Both the position numbers and the translations under genes were made by a program. The notes beneath the pieces are model-generated. The model worked only from the letters and a program-made list of their open reading frames with translations, did not search any database and was not told where the DNA came from. From Galeopsis tetrahit (Eukaryota; Streptophyta; Magnoliopsida; Lamiales; Lamiaceae): a stretch of 64,000 nt of DNA. Below, piece after piece: positions 21,331-32,373 of the stretch (its first letter is position 1; each line of letters opens with the position of its first letter). The stretch is from positions 59,739,808 to 59,803,807 of the forward strand of contig OY776130.1 of NCBI GenBank assembly GCA_963675135.1. Direction: 5' to 3'.

Positions 21331-24000
21331 CAAGTGTGTGCGACAATTATTCTTTTATGGAAAAAATTTGCTATCTTCTTAGGTTGAGAAACCTTATAGA
21401 GTTATAGAGTGTGGTATGCTTGAGTTTATTTTCACTCTCTCAAGATTAAGTCTGGAGAATGAAGTTTTTAATAGAATTTTTCTCTATAAATAGAGGAACG
21501 AGAGATGATTGTAATACAAAATTCTATTATACCCTTAAAAAGAATTAAAAAAAATTGCACTGATGAAAACACATGAAAGCCCAAATTTGTCATAAGCCCT
21601 ATTCTAGGTAGCAAAGCACGATACGAGTCCACGAAGCTAACTCAAATAATTGACAATTTGACAAGCATCAACACAAATTCTACTAAATATTAAATTACAT
21701 TTTTAGCCTAAGTACTGCGTCAGTAAGTTAACATACATTATTAATTATAAAAAAAATCGATTCTAAACTAATCTATCTTTAGATCTAAACTATGCATTAA
21801 TATCAAATTAATGTTAATTAATCTACGATATTATTATATTCTATGTGCATAGTATGCTTAATGTTTATTTTTTTAATTAAATAATAAATTTCACTATTTA
21901 CCTTTTTAGATAAAATAAAATAAAATTGATTAATTAAAATATTAAATGTAAAATTAATAATATAATTTTTTATCGTGTACATTTTCCCGTGTCTATAAGT
22001 ATCATCAATCACAAGATGCAATTTTTTTATATAAAGTAATTAATATTATTTGATCTAATTTTTTTTAGATGAATGAATGTTACTCATGAATTATAATAAA
22101 TATAGTATAATATTAATTATATATATATATATATGTAATTGATATTCCAATCCTAAAATAAAATGTCAAATGGAGTATTATAAAATGGAAAAAATATTAA
22201 ATAAAAAGTAATAATTCATCCGTTTTAATAAAACCTTTCATCATTTATCTATTATTTTTCGTCTGTACCAAAAAAAATCTCATTCTTTTTTAAAAGTAAA
22301 TTACCCGTCCCTCACCCAATTTCCTACTTATTCTATCCTATTCTATAATTTACGTGGGCAAAATTAAGTAGGCCCAATTCGTGGCATTATTCCTACGTTT
22401 TTTTTTTGACGGGGCATTATTCATACAGTGTTGTCATGTCACTGCCCATGACTAGTTTATCAAGCTTATCATGAAACAGGCTTTTTATTATACGAATTTA
22501 TCTATTTTATATACTCCATCCAAAGTTATTCAATTTTTTCTTTTCGTCGATGACAATATAGTTAACCATTTTTTGTATAACTATTCTTTTTTATATTTAA
22601 TTATATTCTTCTTTCTTCCGATCACATCACCTCACCCATGATACATGTATTTATTATGTTAATATTTTTTAATCTTCGTGTCCAAATTCATGGGGAGCTT
22701 CCCGGGGACTATAAACTAATCAATATTTTATATTTTTAAGAAATAGACATTATGAATTTAGAGGAGGAGTATTTAATTGTAATTGCATCATTGTCATTGT
22801 AGAGATGAAGTTGACCCCACAACTACAAGGTTGCTACGACAGAAGAGATGAAGAATAATGGCGGGCCCTCTATACAGTGTCTTTGTTTCGCCTGCAATTT
22901 CAACACAAAAATACTCCTGTTTCAATTATATGTTTTCACTATATATATATCTCATCTCCCATTAAAGGATTCTGCTGTATTGTACCCAAACCCAAATAAA
23001 TTGGTTAGTTTCTCTTTTTTTTTTTTTTTTGTCAATGTTATTCTTCCGTGTTGATTCTTTCGTTTCGCTTGATGTAGGGCTTATGATTTTTTACCCTTTC
23101 TTTTATATGTTAAGTGTTTGATCAATTGCCTGTGAGACTTGTGATGAGATCCTTGCAAATTCAGCTGTTGAAGGAAACAATTTTGTGTTTTCTGCTTTAA
23201 GAAAATAGAGGATTTCTTGTTAGCTTCACTTGAAGTAACTATTCGTAATCTCTTCATTCATGGTGTAAATAAGTGCATTTTCTGATTTTGTTCCCCTTTT
23301 TTTTTCCCTGTTCTTCATTTTGTGGATTCTTGGGCCTTTTAAAATTCTGTTTTAATCTAGGGACATGCTTGAAATTTTGAGAAATTATTCTGTGGTAGTT
23401 GAGCAACTTGCCATTGTAGTTGGAGTTAGGTAGCTTATGTTAGTGAATCTGCGGATGATAATCAAAACATTTCTTTGTTAGTTGACCGATTGCAATTGCA
23501 GTTGGTAGCTTATGCTAGTGAATGAGTGGATGATAATCAGTCAGATTCTTTCGTTTTTTTACCCTTTTTCTATGTTGTAATTATGCTTTGTGTAGTGTTC
23601 TCATGGATTTTCATGTTCATCTTGTGGTATGTTTCAGAAATAAAGACCACATATGTCATAATTCTGGTGTTGTTGCAACAATTGTGAATTATTTTTCATA
23701 TTCTTTAAGCCTTCTAGGCCTTTAGGATCTTTGTTCCAATTTCTTGAGAGTTTGGTGCACCAAAGCCTGAAAAATTGCAGTACTTATGTAATACCACACA
23801 CAGTTTCACTCAGTGATACATACTATACCAGATGCATGATTACATTGCTCATAAGATCTTATATATATTTGGTTCGGCCGTAAGTTGACTTCTTGTTGAT
23901 TGATGGAATCAACTATAACGTAATTATATTTAATTTTGACATAAGTACAAAAACTTATTAGTCTAAGATTGCAATTGAAGTAACCAAGAGAAGTGAAAGG

Positions 24001-24774
24001 ATGAACCAAGAACCATCTACCAAAGGATCTTCGAAGACGAAGGAACTTGATGTTGTGCTTCACACATTTGGATTCGAATTTGATGAGGTATCACCCAATA
24101 AAGTTTCAGGGCACCTTCTTGTCACTTCAAATTGCTGCCAGGTATCTTCAATTCAACCTCTTTCTCTCTTGCTGGCCTGGCCTTTATGATCTAGAATAAC
24201 TATAATGGTAATTTGAGTATTTTTGGCAGCCGTTCAAGGTTCTGCACGGAGGGGTATCAGCGCTGATGGCAGAGTCTTTGGCGAGCATCGGGGCCCATCT
24301 TGCATCGGGGCTCAAGAGAGTGGCTGGGATACACTTAAGCATCAATCACGTAAAGAGCGCGCAGTTAGGCGACTTTCTGATTGCTGAGGCTATACCAGTT
24401 AATGTGGGCAAAACTATTCAGGTATATACATATATATGCCTTTTAGCTATGTTTTAATGGTGATTACTGATGATTTAACACATGATGATCTAAAATATGA
24501 TTATTGTTAACTTTCCTTTTCTCACTAACATTTCACCAATAATTAAATTATAGGCGCACCTATATAGAAGCATAAATTACTAATAGAATTGAGATGAATA
24601 ATCGTGTTATAATGGCTGCAGGTTTGGGAGGTGTGTTTTTGGAAACGCGATCCTTCCAAATCTGAGAATAAAGCGCTGGTTTCATCTTCGAGAGTTACTC
24701 TTCTATGTAACTTGCCTGTTCCAGAATCAGCAAAGGGTGCTGCTGAAAATCTCATAAAACACGCCAAATTATGA
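24001..24774 (+). CDS. DHNAT: 1,4-dihydroxy-2-naphthoyl-CoA thioesterase (hotdog fold), peroxisomal
   Basis: Three exons, 24001-24141, 24230-24421 and 24622-24774, give 161 residues with GT-AG introns. The hotdog-fold core is evident: LDVVLHTFGFEFDEV, then FKVLHGGVSALMAESLAS, then HLSINHVKSAQLGDFL. The HGG-VSAL-AE block is the active-site helix region of the DHNA-CoA thioesterase group. The C-terminus ends AKL, a PTS1-type peroxisomal signal. Plant DHNAT proteins hydrolyse DHNA-CoA in peroxisomes during phylloquinone (vitamin K1) synthesis. Length fits the family (about 155-160). The start MNQEPSTKG gives a short hydrophilic N-terminus; no closer ATG fits. A related acyl-CoA thioesterase of the same fold is the main alternative. 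Confidence 0.88.
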
Positions 24775-25131
24775 ACTCAGTTCGGTTGTATATTAGAGAA
24801 GAAAGTGATTAATCCCACGGCACCCTTGAAATGTAGTTGCAAATTCTGCAACTTGTAATAAATGATTGAGATTAATCTTATTATTATTCTTAATCTACTG
24901 CAAACTACAGAAAGATTATACTCTGTTGTAGACTTTTATTGCAAACTCATATATATAGCTTATGTAAAAATTGAAGAACATGACTAAATTTATACTGTAT
25001 TTGTAAAATGAATGCTAACACAGTCCACAATTCTTCTGAACTGATTCAATAGAAGACTAATGAACTCTAACTTTGCATAAAACTCTAAAATTCTATTGTA
25101 TAGTGTTGTTAGATTTGAGTAGAGTTGCAGA
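24775..25131. other. convergent intergenic region
   Basis: About 360 bases between the 3' ends of two convergent genes. It holds the 3' untranslated regions of both, with AATAAA-like motifs near 24855 on the plus strand. No further gene. Confidence 0.6.
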
Positions 25132-27496
25132 TTAAGAGCAAGGTGGCGAAAATGTGGCTGAATTGAGGAAGTTGACATTGTTGCATACAGCTTTTGGGTC
25201 TCCTCTATTTCTCCCTTCCAAATTGACATTCTGCATCACGATCCCCTGGCATGGATGGCTCTTGCTGCAATCGAACACGATAGCTACATTCGAAGCGCTC
25301 GTGCCTCGTATATTCTCGTATACAACGTTTTTCACTTGTACAGCTGAACTCTGGAATATATACACTAGGTTATTAATTAATTAAATTGCAAAATATATTT
25401 CTTATTTTAATTCCATTAACTGTAATTACCTTTTCTTTGCAAGGTTTGTCTTGATCACAATAATGTTGGTCTATGATTATTGGATTCTCCACATTTTGCA
25501 TCTCTATATTCTGGAATTTGATATTGCTTGCACTTCCAGATCCACCCTGCAGTGTGTTTATGCACATGTATTAACAACAAACATATGAAGAGCCCTTGGA
25601 TCACACACATTCACACGAATGACGCACAAACACACATTCGTGTGAATGTGTGTGATATGGATTCAATTCTACACACATTATAGGCTAATTATTACCTGCC
25701 ATGTCTTGATTCGGACTCCATTAGAGGTACCAGAAATCTTTGCTCCATTAACCACAACATCTGACACCTCAGCTTCTGAATTTCCAGAACCTAAGCTTCC
25801 AATACTGATTTTTTAAATTAAATAAAAAAAATCAATATATAATCAACATTAATTAATATTTAATCAATCCGAATTATTAGTTAATTAATTATAACCTGAT
25901 TCCATGTCCAGGTCCACAAGTTATACCAGTAACTCGAACCATCTGTGATCCACTCACAATGGAGACACAATCATCACCTTCATCATACAACAACATTAAT
26001 TAATTTATTGGCATAAATCACTCGTACACTTTAGTATTATACAATACCTGTGCCAATCGTGGAAGTTGAGATTCGGATGTTTTGAGTTTCGGTGACATGA
26101 ATTCCATCAGTATTGGGGCTATTTCCTGGAGCATTCACCACAAGATTTGAAGCTTCTACATTTCTGCACTTGTCAAATGACATCTGAATTTGCTGACCAT
26201 TTTTTATCATTAGGTTACTCACTACCAAATTTGTGCATTGGAAGAATGTCAAAGCCTGCAACATTATATTATTCCAAATAATTCAATAATAATATCAAAA
26301 TAAATATAATATTCTAAATTTTCTAATCAATTTCAGACATGCGTACCGTTGGAGCTACCGTGCATGGCTGAGGGGAAAAAAAAAAAGAAGAAACACACAG
26401 AATTATATTAGGCAAAGTTTGTAAAAATTAATTAAGAGAAATTAAATGCAAGAAATTAATTAATTTGACTACCTGAGCTTTATTTATTTTGCAAGAATTT
26501 TGCCACCAAACATTCCCATTGCCATTTATGATTCCACCACCTGAAACCACTAGGTTTTGAACACTATCAAACAAAACCCAGTGTCTGAAACCATCCTTGC
26601 TGTAGTCGGAACGATCATTCGACGCAATCAAAGTTCCAGAAATCTGCAATATTAATCTTTAACTTAGTATGTGTCCAATTTTAGTTCAGTATTTTGTTAC
26701 TTTTTAAAATATTGGTCCTTCAGTGTCCTTTTGAAAAAAAAACAAACAAACAAACATGATGAAAATGGGACATAAAAAGACCTTTTTTTTTTTAAACATA
26801 CAAGATCAAAATTGACACTAAAAGACCAAAATTAAAAAAAGTAACAAAATACATGACATTAACTTTTAACCTTTGACTATATATGTATTTACCTGCATTG
26901 TTATAGCAGATTTGCAAGGGCCAGAAAACGAAATTGGTTTCAGAAGATAATTCTTGTTTTGTGGCACCATAAGTATTACATTTGTTGAAGATGAACAAGC
27001 TTGTATCCATGCTTTCTGAAATGCCTGTTATACCCTCAATAAATTAGCAAATTAGCACTAAAGTCTTTAATGATAGAACTAAAGAATTAATAACAGGACC
27101 TGTCAGTTTTCTGTTATTAAAAACTTTTAGCTAAAAAAGTCCGTTACTAATTAAAACACAATTTTCTTGTAGTGATTCTCGAAGAATTACCTCAGTATCA
27201 TCAGTATTTCCATCACCTTTAGCTCCGAAATTGAGTACATCAAGGGTTTGGACCGAGGCTTGGAGCGATCTTCCAAACTTCCTTACAATAATATTCTTGG
27301 GTGAGTTATTGTCTCCATGATCAATGTTTATGTCTCTTATAACGTCTCCAAAATACGAAGGATAAGCGCGATAATTGTAGCCCATTTCTCGTTCGAAATA
27401 ATTAGGATTAGGCAAATGGTGATTGTTAAGGCTAGAGGAAGTAGTTAAGAAGGTGAGAGCAATTATTATAAGGTATGGGAGAAAATAATAATACAT
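25132..27496 (-). CDS. polygalacturonase, glycoside hydrolase family 28
   Basis: Nine exons: 27191-27496, 26893-27024, 26473-26643, 26347-26367 (21 bp), 26048-26255, 25896-25977, 25696-25804, 25430-25546 and 25132-25350, giving 454 residues. A hydrophobic N-terminus (MYYYFLPYLIIIALTFL) is a signal peptide. A propeptide-like stretch leads to the GH28 domain starting near VLNFGAKGDGNTDD. All four GH28 hallmarks are present: SPNTDGIHV, GDDCVSI, CGPGHGISIG and GVRIKTW, so the catalytic Asp residues, His and Arg-Lys pair are intact. Cysteine-rich C-terminus ends SPPCS. It is expected to be secreted and to cut homogalacturonan in the cell wall, for example during abscission, dehiscence or pollen growth. 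Intron 1 holds a CACTA-type MITE-like segment. Confidence 0.93.
27056..27174. mobile_element. CACTA-type MITE-like segment in polygalacturonase intron 1
   Basis: The segment begins CACTA and ends TTTTCTTGTAGTG, the reverse of the plant CACTA terminus CACTACAAGAAAA. The left end is diverged. It shares internal blocks (AGCTAAAA, GTTATTAA) with the copy at 27805. No coding capacity. Confidence 0.5.
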
Positions 27497-27600
27497 GATT
27501 TTGATGGCGTAAGTGAAGATATATGAAAATAGAGTTGGTGGGGTTTATTTTAGTGCAAGGTATGGGTGTGATGACATGAAAGTAATGCATGGATTAATGT

Positions 27601-27611
27601 ATATATTTATA
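27601..27611 (-). promoter_or_regulatory. TATA box of the polygalacturonase gene
   Basis: The minus strand reads TATAAATATAT about 105 bases upstream of the start codon, an ideal TATA box placement for a leader of about 75 bases. Confidence 0.6.
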
Positions 27612-29552
27612 CAAGTGCCATGGGATGTTTTCTCTACGGCTCATTTTAGTGGGATGGAAATTATTAGACGAAAGAGGTATACAAAGTAGTTACTGACTTT
27701 TGCTCCATGCTTGCACAAACTTATAAAGTTATACCAAACAATATTTCCACAATATTTAATTTTATGATCAATTAGCTATATGATTAAAATCGCATTTCAA
27801 TAATCACTACAAGAAAATTGATATTTAATGACAAAAAAAATCATGTTATTATAACTTCAGCTAAAAGTTTTTAATAATTGAAATTAAGAATTAATAACGG
27901 ACTTATCATTAAAAAATATCATTAAAACTCAATTTTCATTTAGTAAATAATAATAAGAGGGAGAAGAGTCATTCAAATTGAGTTTGTTATTTAATTATGG
28001 AATAGTCCAGAATATAACATTAATTTAATTTTTTTTTTCAAAGATGGCAACTTTTTTTTATAAAAAATAAGTTATTTTGGAGTTGCAATCTAATTAATTA
28101 CAAACACCACCTTAGATTAATTAGTTCAAAATATGTGTGTTTGAATTTATTGAATTTGTTAATTAGGCATGTCTTCACATGCAGTTAATTTGCATTAAGG
28201 CAACTACTGATTACTAGTATTTTTCCATTGAGCAAATCAAACCCTAGGTTATGAAACTATATTTTAATAAATGCCCTCTTATTAATTAATTCTTTCAATT
28301 CAAGATTAAGTCAGGATCATTACAAAATTGCAGTGTAATTATAACAACAAATTAAATAGTAATATAATTGTCCATATATATGTATTTGTGTGTAGGGAGA
28401 GAGTCGAGATAGAGTAATTTTCTTCTCTGTACTCAAACTTTAATTTTCTGCAATTATATCAACAGTAAAAAATATGGTATGTCAATAAATCATGTGATGC
28501 TAAAAGAGTAATTTTATTAGAATTTTTTTCTTTTCATTTATTTTTTTTGCAATGGCCACATTTGTTGCAGTGACTTACAATAGGTCATGATCAAATTGAA
28601 AAAAATAACAATCTCTATAAGATGATTAAGATCCGATCGAAGAAGTTAAGAATTTTACGTTTAATACACATATCGACTTACTTAAAGTTAAAGAAGTGTC
28701 TCTAATTCCTAAGTACGTGATGAGGTGTTTCCATGATATCACAACACGTGGAGCCATCAGTTTCATTCGTGTATTGGGGCGTTTTTCGCCTAAAATACAT
28801 TGTATTTGTGGCTGTCAAAAAAGTCATGGTGTCTTAAGACTTTATGGTAATTAGTTAGGGAACCCTATCCAAAATTAGGGTTCATGTGATCATCATTTTA
28901 ATTATTATGGAGTCAACAAGATGGAGGGATACGGAAACCCTAGAAAAGCATTTAGACTACATGTAAAATCTTATATACACTTGATTAAACTTTCTTAATG
29001 TGGAAATGATTAGTTAGATACATTCCTATTAATCTAGGGCATATATTGTTCCACATAAACACACTTTCTATCAGAAGATATCTATGGTCTGATGTAATAG
29101 AAACATGATCACAAGAAAAGGGTAATTAAGTAGTAATAATTTTGGATCTAATTAATTAGGTATCCACACAATATGGTCAAGAAATTTGATTGTTGCTAGT
29201 TAATTATACTATCCAGATAATGAAATCTTTAATATAAAAAATTGGACATATATATATGGGTCATTCTCACACCGTGTCGAATTTTTTATCTTTTTCATAG
29301 GTAGAGAATTATAGAGTTTTGTAGAGAATTTACTCTATATTCCTTTCTTTAATTATTTAATATTTTATTAAAAATTAATAACTAATTTTTTAAGTTATAT
29401 ATATAAAATACGTACATACGTAGAATGTGTGAGGATATACCAAGTATAAAAAAAAAAAGTTTAACACAGTCATCAACATAATCAGAAACAAAGCAATAAC
29501 TTGTAGTTGAATTTAACCATTTCTTTTTTTTTTTTTTTTAAAAAAAGCACAA
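27612..29552. other. intergenic DNA upstream of the polygalacturonase gene
   Basis: AT-rich promoter-side DNA with a CACTA-type MITE at 27805-27945 and otherwise no recognisable gene. Short runs such as (TA)n near 28374 and T-runs near 29523-29539 occur. Confidence 0.5.
27805..27945. mobile_element. CACTA-type MITE
   Basis: It starts with the plant CACTA terminus CACTACAAGAAAATT. The right end (AATTTTCATTTAGTA) is a decayed inverse of it. Internal similarity to 27056-27174 suggests the same family on both sides of the polygalacturonase first exon. Confidence 0.5.
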
Positions 29553-29724
29553 TAAGAATTTGGCCACGGATAAATTCCCCCATTTATTATGTGTTCATCC
29601 TAAACTCCAATTTAATTTTTGACTTAATGGGTATAATGACCATTCTACCCCATAGGTGTTGAGTTCACCACTTTAAACAAATTTTTTTAAATAAATTTGC
29701 AATTCTCCCTTTGCACATAATGTA

Positions 29725-29935
29725 CCAAATGTCGTAACAAATTTTCACATAATGTCTCAAACTTCGAAAAACACTTCCACATGCATAATATCTAAATTGT
29801 CGAAAAAAACTTTCACATGGTATCTAAATTGTCGAAAAAAACATTCACATTATGTGTCAATTTTCGAACAATAGTTCCACATTATGTCTCAATTTTCGGA
29901 AAATAGTTCCACATTATGTATCAATTTTCTGAATT
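29725..29935. repeat. degenerate 32-34-bp tandem array
   Basis: Imperfect repeats of an ACATTATGTCTCAATTTTCG-type unit, each with a CGAAAA or GGAAAA core, run for about 200 bases inside the outer TIR element. Confidence 0.7.
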
Positions 29936-30065
29936 TTTTTTCAAACAGTAGCAAATTAAGATTTTTGTTTTGTTTTTGTTAAATAGAGGTTGGTTGATGG
30001 TAAGGAAGATTACATAGAGGAAGATTTAATATGATGAAGATGAGCATGGCAAATCTGCGAATGAG

Positions 30066-30310
30066 TGAGTTTGTCACCGAGTTTTGTGCAAAAATGTGGA
30101 AGTTTGTCACCGAATTTTGTGTAAAAATGTGGAAGTTAGTCACCGAGTTTTGTGTGAAAATGTGGAAGTTTGTCACCGAGTTTTGTGTGAAAATGTGAAA
30201 GTTTGTCACCGAGTTTTGTGCAAAAATGTGAAAGTTTGTCACCGAGTTTTGCGCAACAATGTGGAAGTTTGTCACCGAGTTTTATGCAAAAATGTGGAAG
30301 TCTTGGCCGA
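30066..30310. repeat. 33-bp tandem array, about seven copies
   Basis: The unit AGTTTGTCACCGAGTTTTGT plus GCAAAAATGTGGA (33 bases) is repeated about seven times with few changes. Because 33 is a multiple of three, it creates artificial open frames on both strands. Confidence 0.92.
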
Positions 30311-30865
30311 GTTTTGTCACCTAACTCGACGAACCAGACTCGAGAAGGAATAGAAAAATTCATTTTCGACGTTTCGTCTCCTAATGCCCCATTTTGTGCA
30401 AAAATCAAGTTTTTTCAATAACTAAAAGTCTAAATCATTTCCAATAACAACGGGAATTGCACGCTTTCGCTCTAAGAGGGATTTTTTTTTGAATTGTGGG
30501 TGAACTCAAAATATTTTGTATCGTATATTAATTAAGGGGGAAGGGAAAAAGGTTATAGTATGTGGTATTTTATGGGGGGTGAACTCATATTGGGGGGGGG
30601 GGAGATGAAGTCATTTGGAGGGTGAAAACATAATAAATAGGGGGTTGGGGTATATACCCCTCCAACTTTGTTTAATACACTCCCCCTTCAATTTTATTAA
30701 TTAAATATTTATGCAAAATACCATTTTTGCCCTCTCACTAAAACATGTTAAGATACATACACTCCCACATAATTTAAACCCAACCCTAACCCTAGAACTA
30801 GATAGCCGCCGTCGCCGCCCCCTTTGCCGTCGCCACCAAACAAATTTAGAAAAAAAAAAGCTTAT

Positions 30866-31018
30866 GGTCGACAAACCAGTTTCGACCAAAAAAACTCTCG
30901 TCAACACTGGTTTGTCGATCAAACACCTCCTCGTCGACACTGATTTGTCGATCAAACACTTCCTAGTCGACACTGATTTGTCGATCAAACACTTCCCAGT
31001 CGACACTGGTATGTCGAA
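30866..31018. repeat. GTCGAC palindrome array in copy 1
   Basis: About four to five units of 33 bases, each with GTCGAC, about eight bases, then TTGTCGATC or similar. Arms of each unit pair, so the array is a string of small hairpins. Units here are somewhat diverged (GTCGATCAAA). Confidence 0.8.
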
Positions 31019-31045
31019 AGAACTTAAAAAATAAAAAATTAAAGT

Positions 31046-31130
31046 TTTCGACAATAGAGGGTTGACCATAAACACTCTCATCGACCCTTTATTGTCGATG
31101 AAAGTATTTATGGTCGAAATTTGATCGAAA
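31046..31130. repeat. long foldback in copy 1
   Basis: The left arm contains GACCATAAACACTCTCATCG and the right arm contains its inverse with two changes (GACCATAAATACTTTCATCG when reversed). The full pairing covers nearly 40 bases with a short loop. Confidence 0.85.
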
Positions 31131-31956
31131 ATTAAAAAAAAAAAAAAAAAAAAAGAAGAAGAAAAATGACGTACTTACCTGTGCGTGAAGAAAACGAGGA
31201 AGGAGGGAGAGGGGGTGAAGCGGCGGCGTCGGGATGAGACGGAGGTGAAGAATCGCGGCTGAGGTGGCCGCGGCACGGCGGCGCTGTGTGGCCGACCTCC
31301 ATGGCCGGATTTGCAGAACAGAAAAAAAAGAAAAAAAAACAAAGAAGAAGAAGAAGAAGGTGGGGAGAAAGAGAGGGAGGAGCGCGCAGGGTGGCGGGGT
31401 GGCCGCGGCGCCGTGTGGTCGACCTCCATGGCCCTCTCCGTGTGGCTGACTTGCAGATCGAAAAAAAAAAGTAGAAAAGAAGAGGGGAGAAAGAAAGGGA
31501 GGAGCGGCGGGCGGCGTTTGGGCGTCGGCGGCTGGGAGTCGGTGGCGGCTGGAAAGATGTGGGAAAGGGTTTAGGGTTTAAATGAGGAAGAAAGAAGGGG
31601 CGTGTATTTATCTACAAAATTTTAAGAGAAAAGGGTATAATAGGTAATTTAGGGGGAGTGCATCTATATATCTTATGTATATTTTGGGGGAGTACATGTA
31701 TCGGAGGCGTGTATTAAACAAAGCTGGAGGGGTATATACCCAACGCAATGGGCAATTTATCCGTGGCCTAAGAATTTCCACAACACACTATATTATTGCC
31801 CACTTAAAAGTTTTCTGCAGGGTTGAGGTATATACCCCTCCAGCTTTGTTTAATACACTCCCCCTACATTTTTATTAATTCAATATATATATGAAATGTC
31901 AATTTTACCCTTTTACTAAATCATGTTAGATACGCACACTCCCTAAATTTAAACAT

Positions 31957-31995
31957 AACCCTAACTCTAACCCTAATCTTAACCCTAACCCTAGA
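31957..31995. repeat. interstitial telomere-like repeats
   Basis: Five to six tandem CCCTAA-type heptamer variants (AACCCTAACTCTAACCCTAA..) lie in the left part of TIR copy 2. Similar but more decayed runs occur in copy 1 (30778-30800) and copy 3 (33115-33180). Confidence 0.8.
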
Positions 31996-32127
31996 ATAGA
32001 CAGTCGTCGCCGCCGCCGATGCTGCCGTCGCCGCCGCCGCCGATGCTGCCGTCGCCGCCGCCGATGCTGCCGTCGCCGCCGCCACTAATTTAGAAAAAAA
32101 AATCTTACTATTTTTAAAAAACACCCC

Positions 32128-32248
32128 GATCGACACTGGTTTGTCGACCAAAAATACTCCGGTCGACACTGGTTTGTCGACCAAAAATACTCCGGTCGAC
32201 ACTAGTTTATCGACCAAAAATACTCCGATCGACACTGGTTTGTCGACC
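32128..32248. repeat. GTCGAC palindrome array in copy 2
   Basis: Four units at a 33-base spacing. Each has the perfect 8-bp stem GGTCGACA / TGTCGACC around the loop CTGGTT, with AAAAATACTCC spacers. Confidence 0.92.
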
Positions 32249-32283
32249 AAATTTCGAAAGAAAATTTAAAAAAAAAATTGAAA

Positions 32284-32373
32284 TTTTCGACCATTATTGA
32301 TCGCCCAAAAACACTCTCGTCAACTGTAGGTTGCCGACGAGATTGATTTTGAGCAACCACTAATGGTCGAAAT
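32284..32373. repeat. long foldback in copy 2
   Basis: Arms of about 40 bases (left starts TTTCGACCATTATTGATCGC) are inversely repeated at about 80% identity around a six-base loop. Confidence 0.82.

Larger units (their letters stand above)
19756..24000. other. long intergenic region
   Basis: More than 4 kb of AT-rich DNA. It contains a Stowaway-like MITE (20479-20780), a short direct duplication (21225-21330), a (TA)n run near 22118-22132, and T-rich sequence at 22850-23990. The T-rich stretch may be the promoter, leader or a leader intron of the thioesterase gene. No open frame here looks like protein. Confidence 0.5.
30642..31746. mobile_element. Mutator-like TIR element (family B, copy 1), nested
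   Basis: The left end GGGTTGGGGTATATACCCCT, continuing TTTGTTTAATACACTCCCCC, is mirrored at about 31705-31746. It sits in the right arm of the outer element, so it inserted later. Target duplications are not clear (both sides share only ..GGG), probably through decay. The interior order is TIR, AACCCTAA-rich stretch, CCGCCG tract, GTCGAC palindrome array, long foldback, GC-rich block, TIR. No transposase. Confidence 0.82.
29562..31768. mobile_element. Mutator-like TIR element (outer), 2.2 kb with nested insertion
   Basis: The left terminus GGCCACGGATAAATTCCCCC is mirrored at the right end (AATTTATCCGTGGCC). Nine-base target duplications TAAGAATTT are perfect (29553-29561 and 31769-31777). 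Subterminal sequence continues the inverted similarity (left CATTTATTATGTGTTCATCC, right GGTGAAAACATAATAAAT). The right arm is interrupted near 30641 by a second TIR element. The interior carries two about 33-bp-period tandem arrays (29725-29935 and 30066-30310) and no transposase. Confidence 0.9.

Noticed and set aside
29979..30421. Four overlapping open frames on both strands with repeated VTNFHI, LGDKLPHF or VCHRVLC motifs
   Set aside because: All come from the 33-bp tandem array; equal openness on both strands argues against coding.
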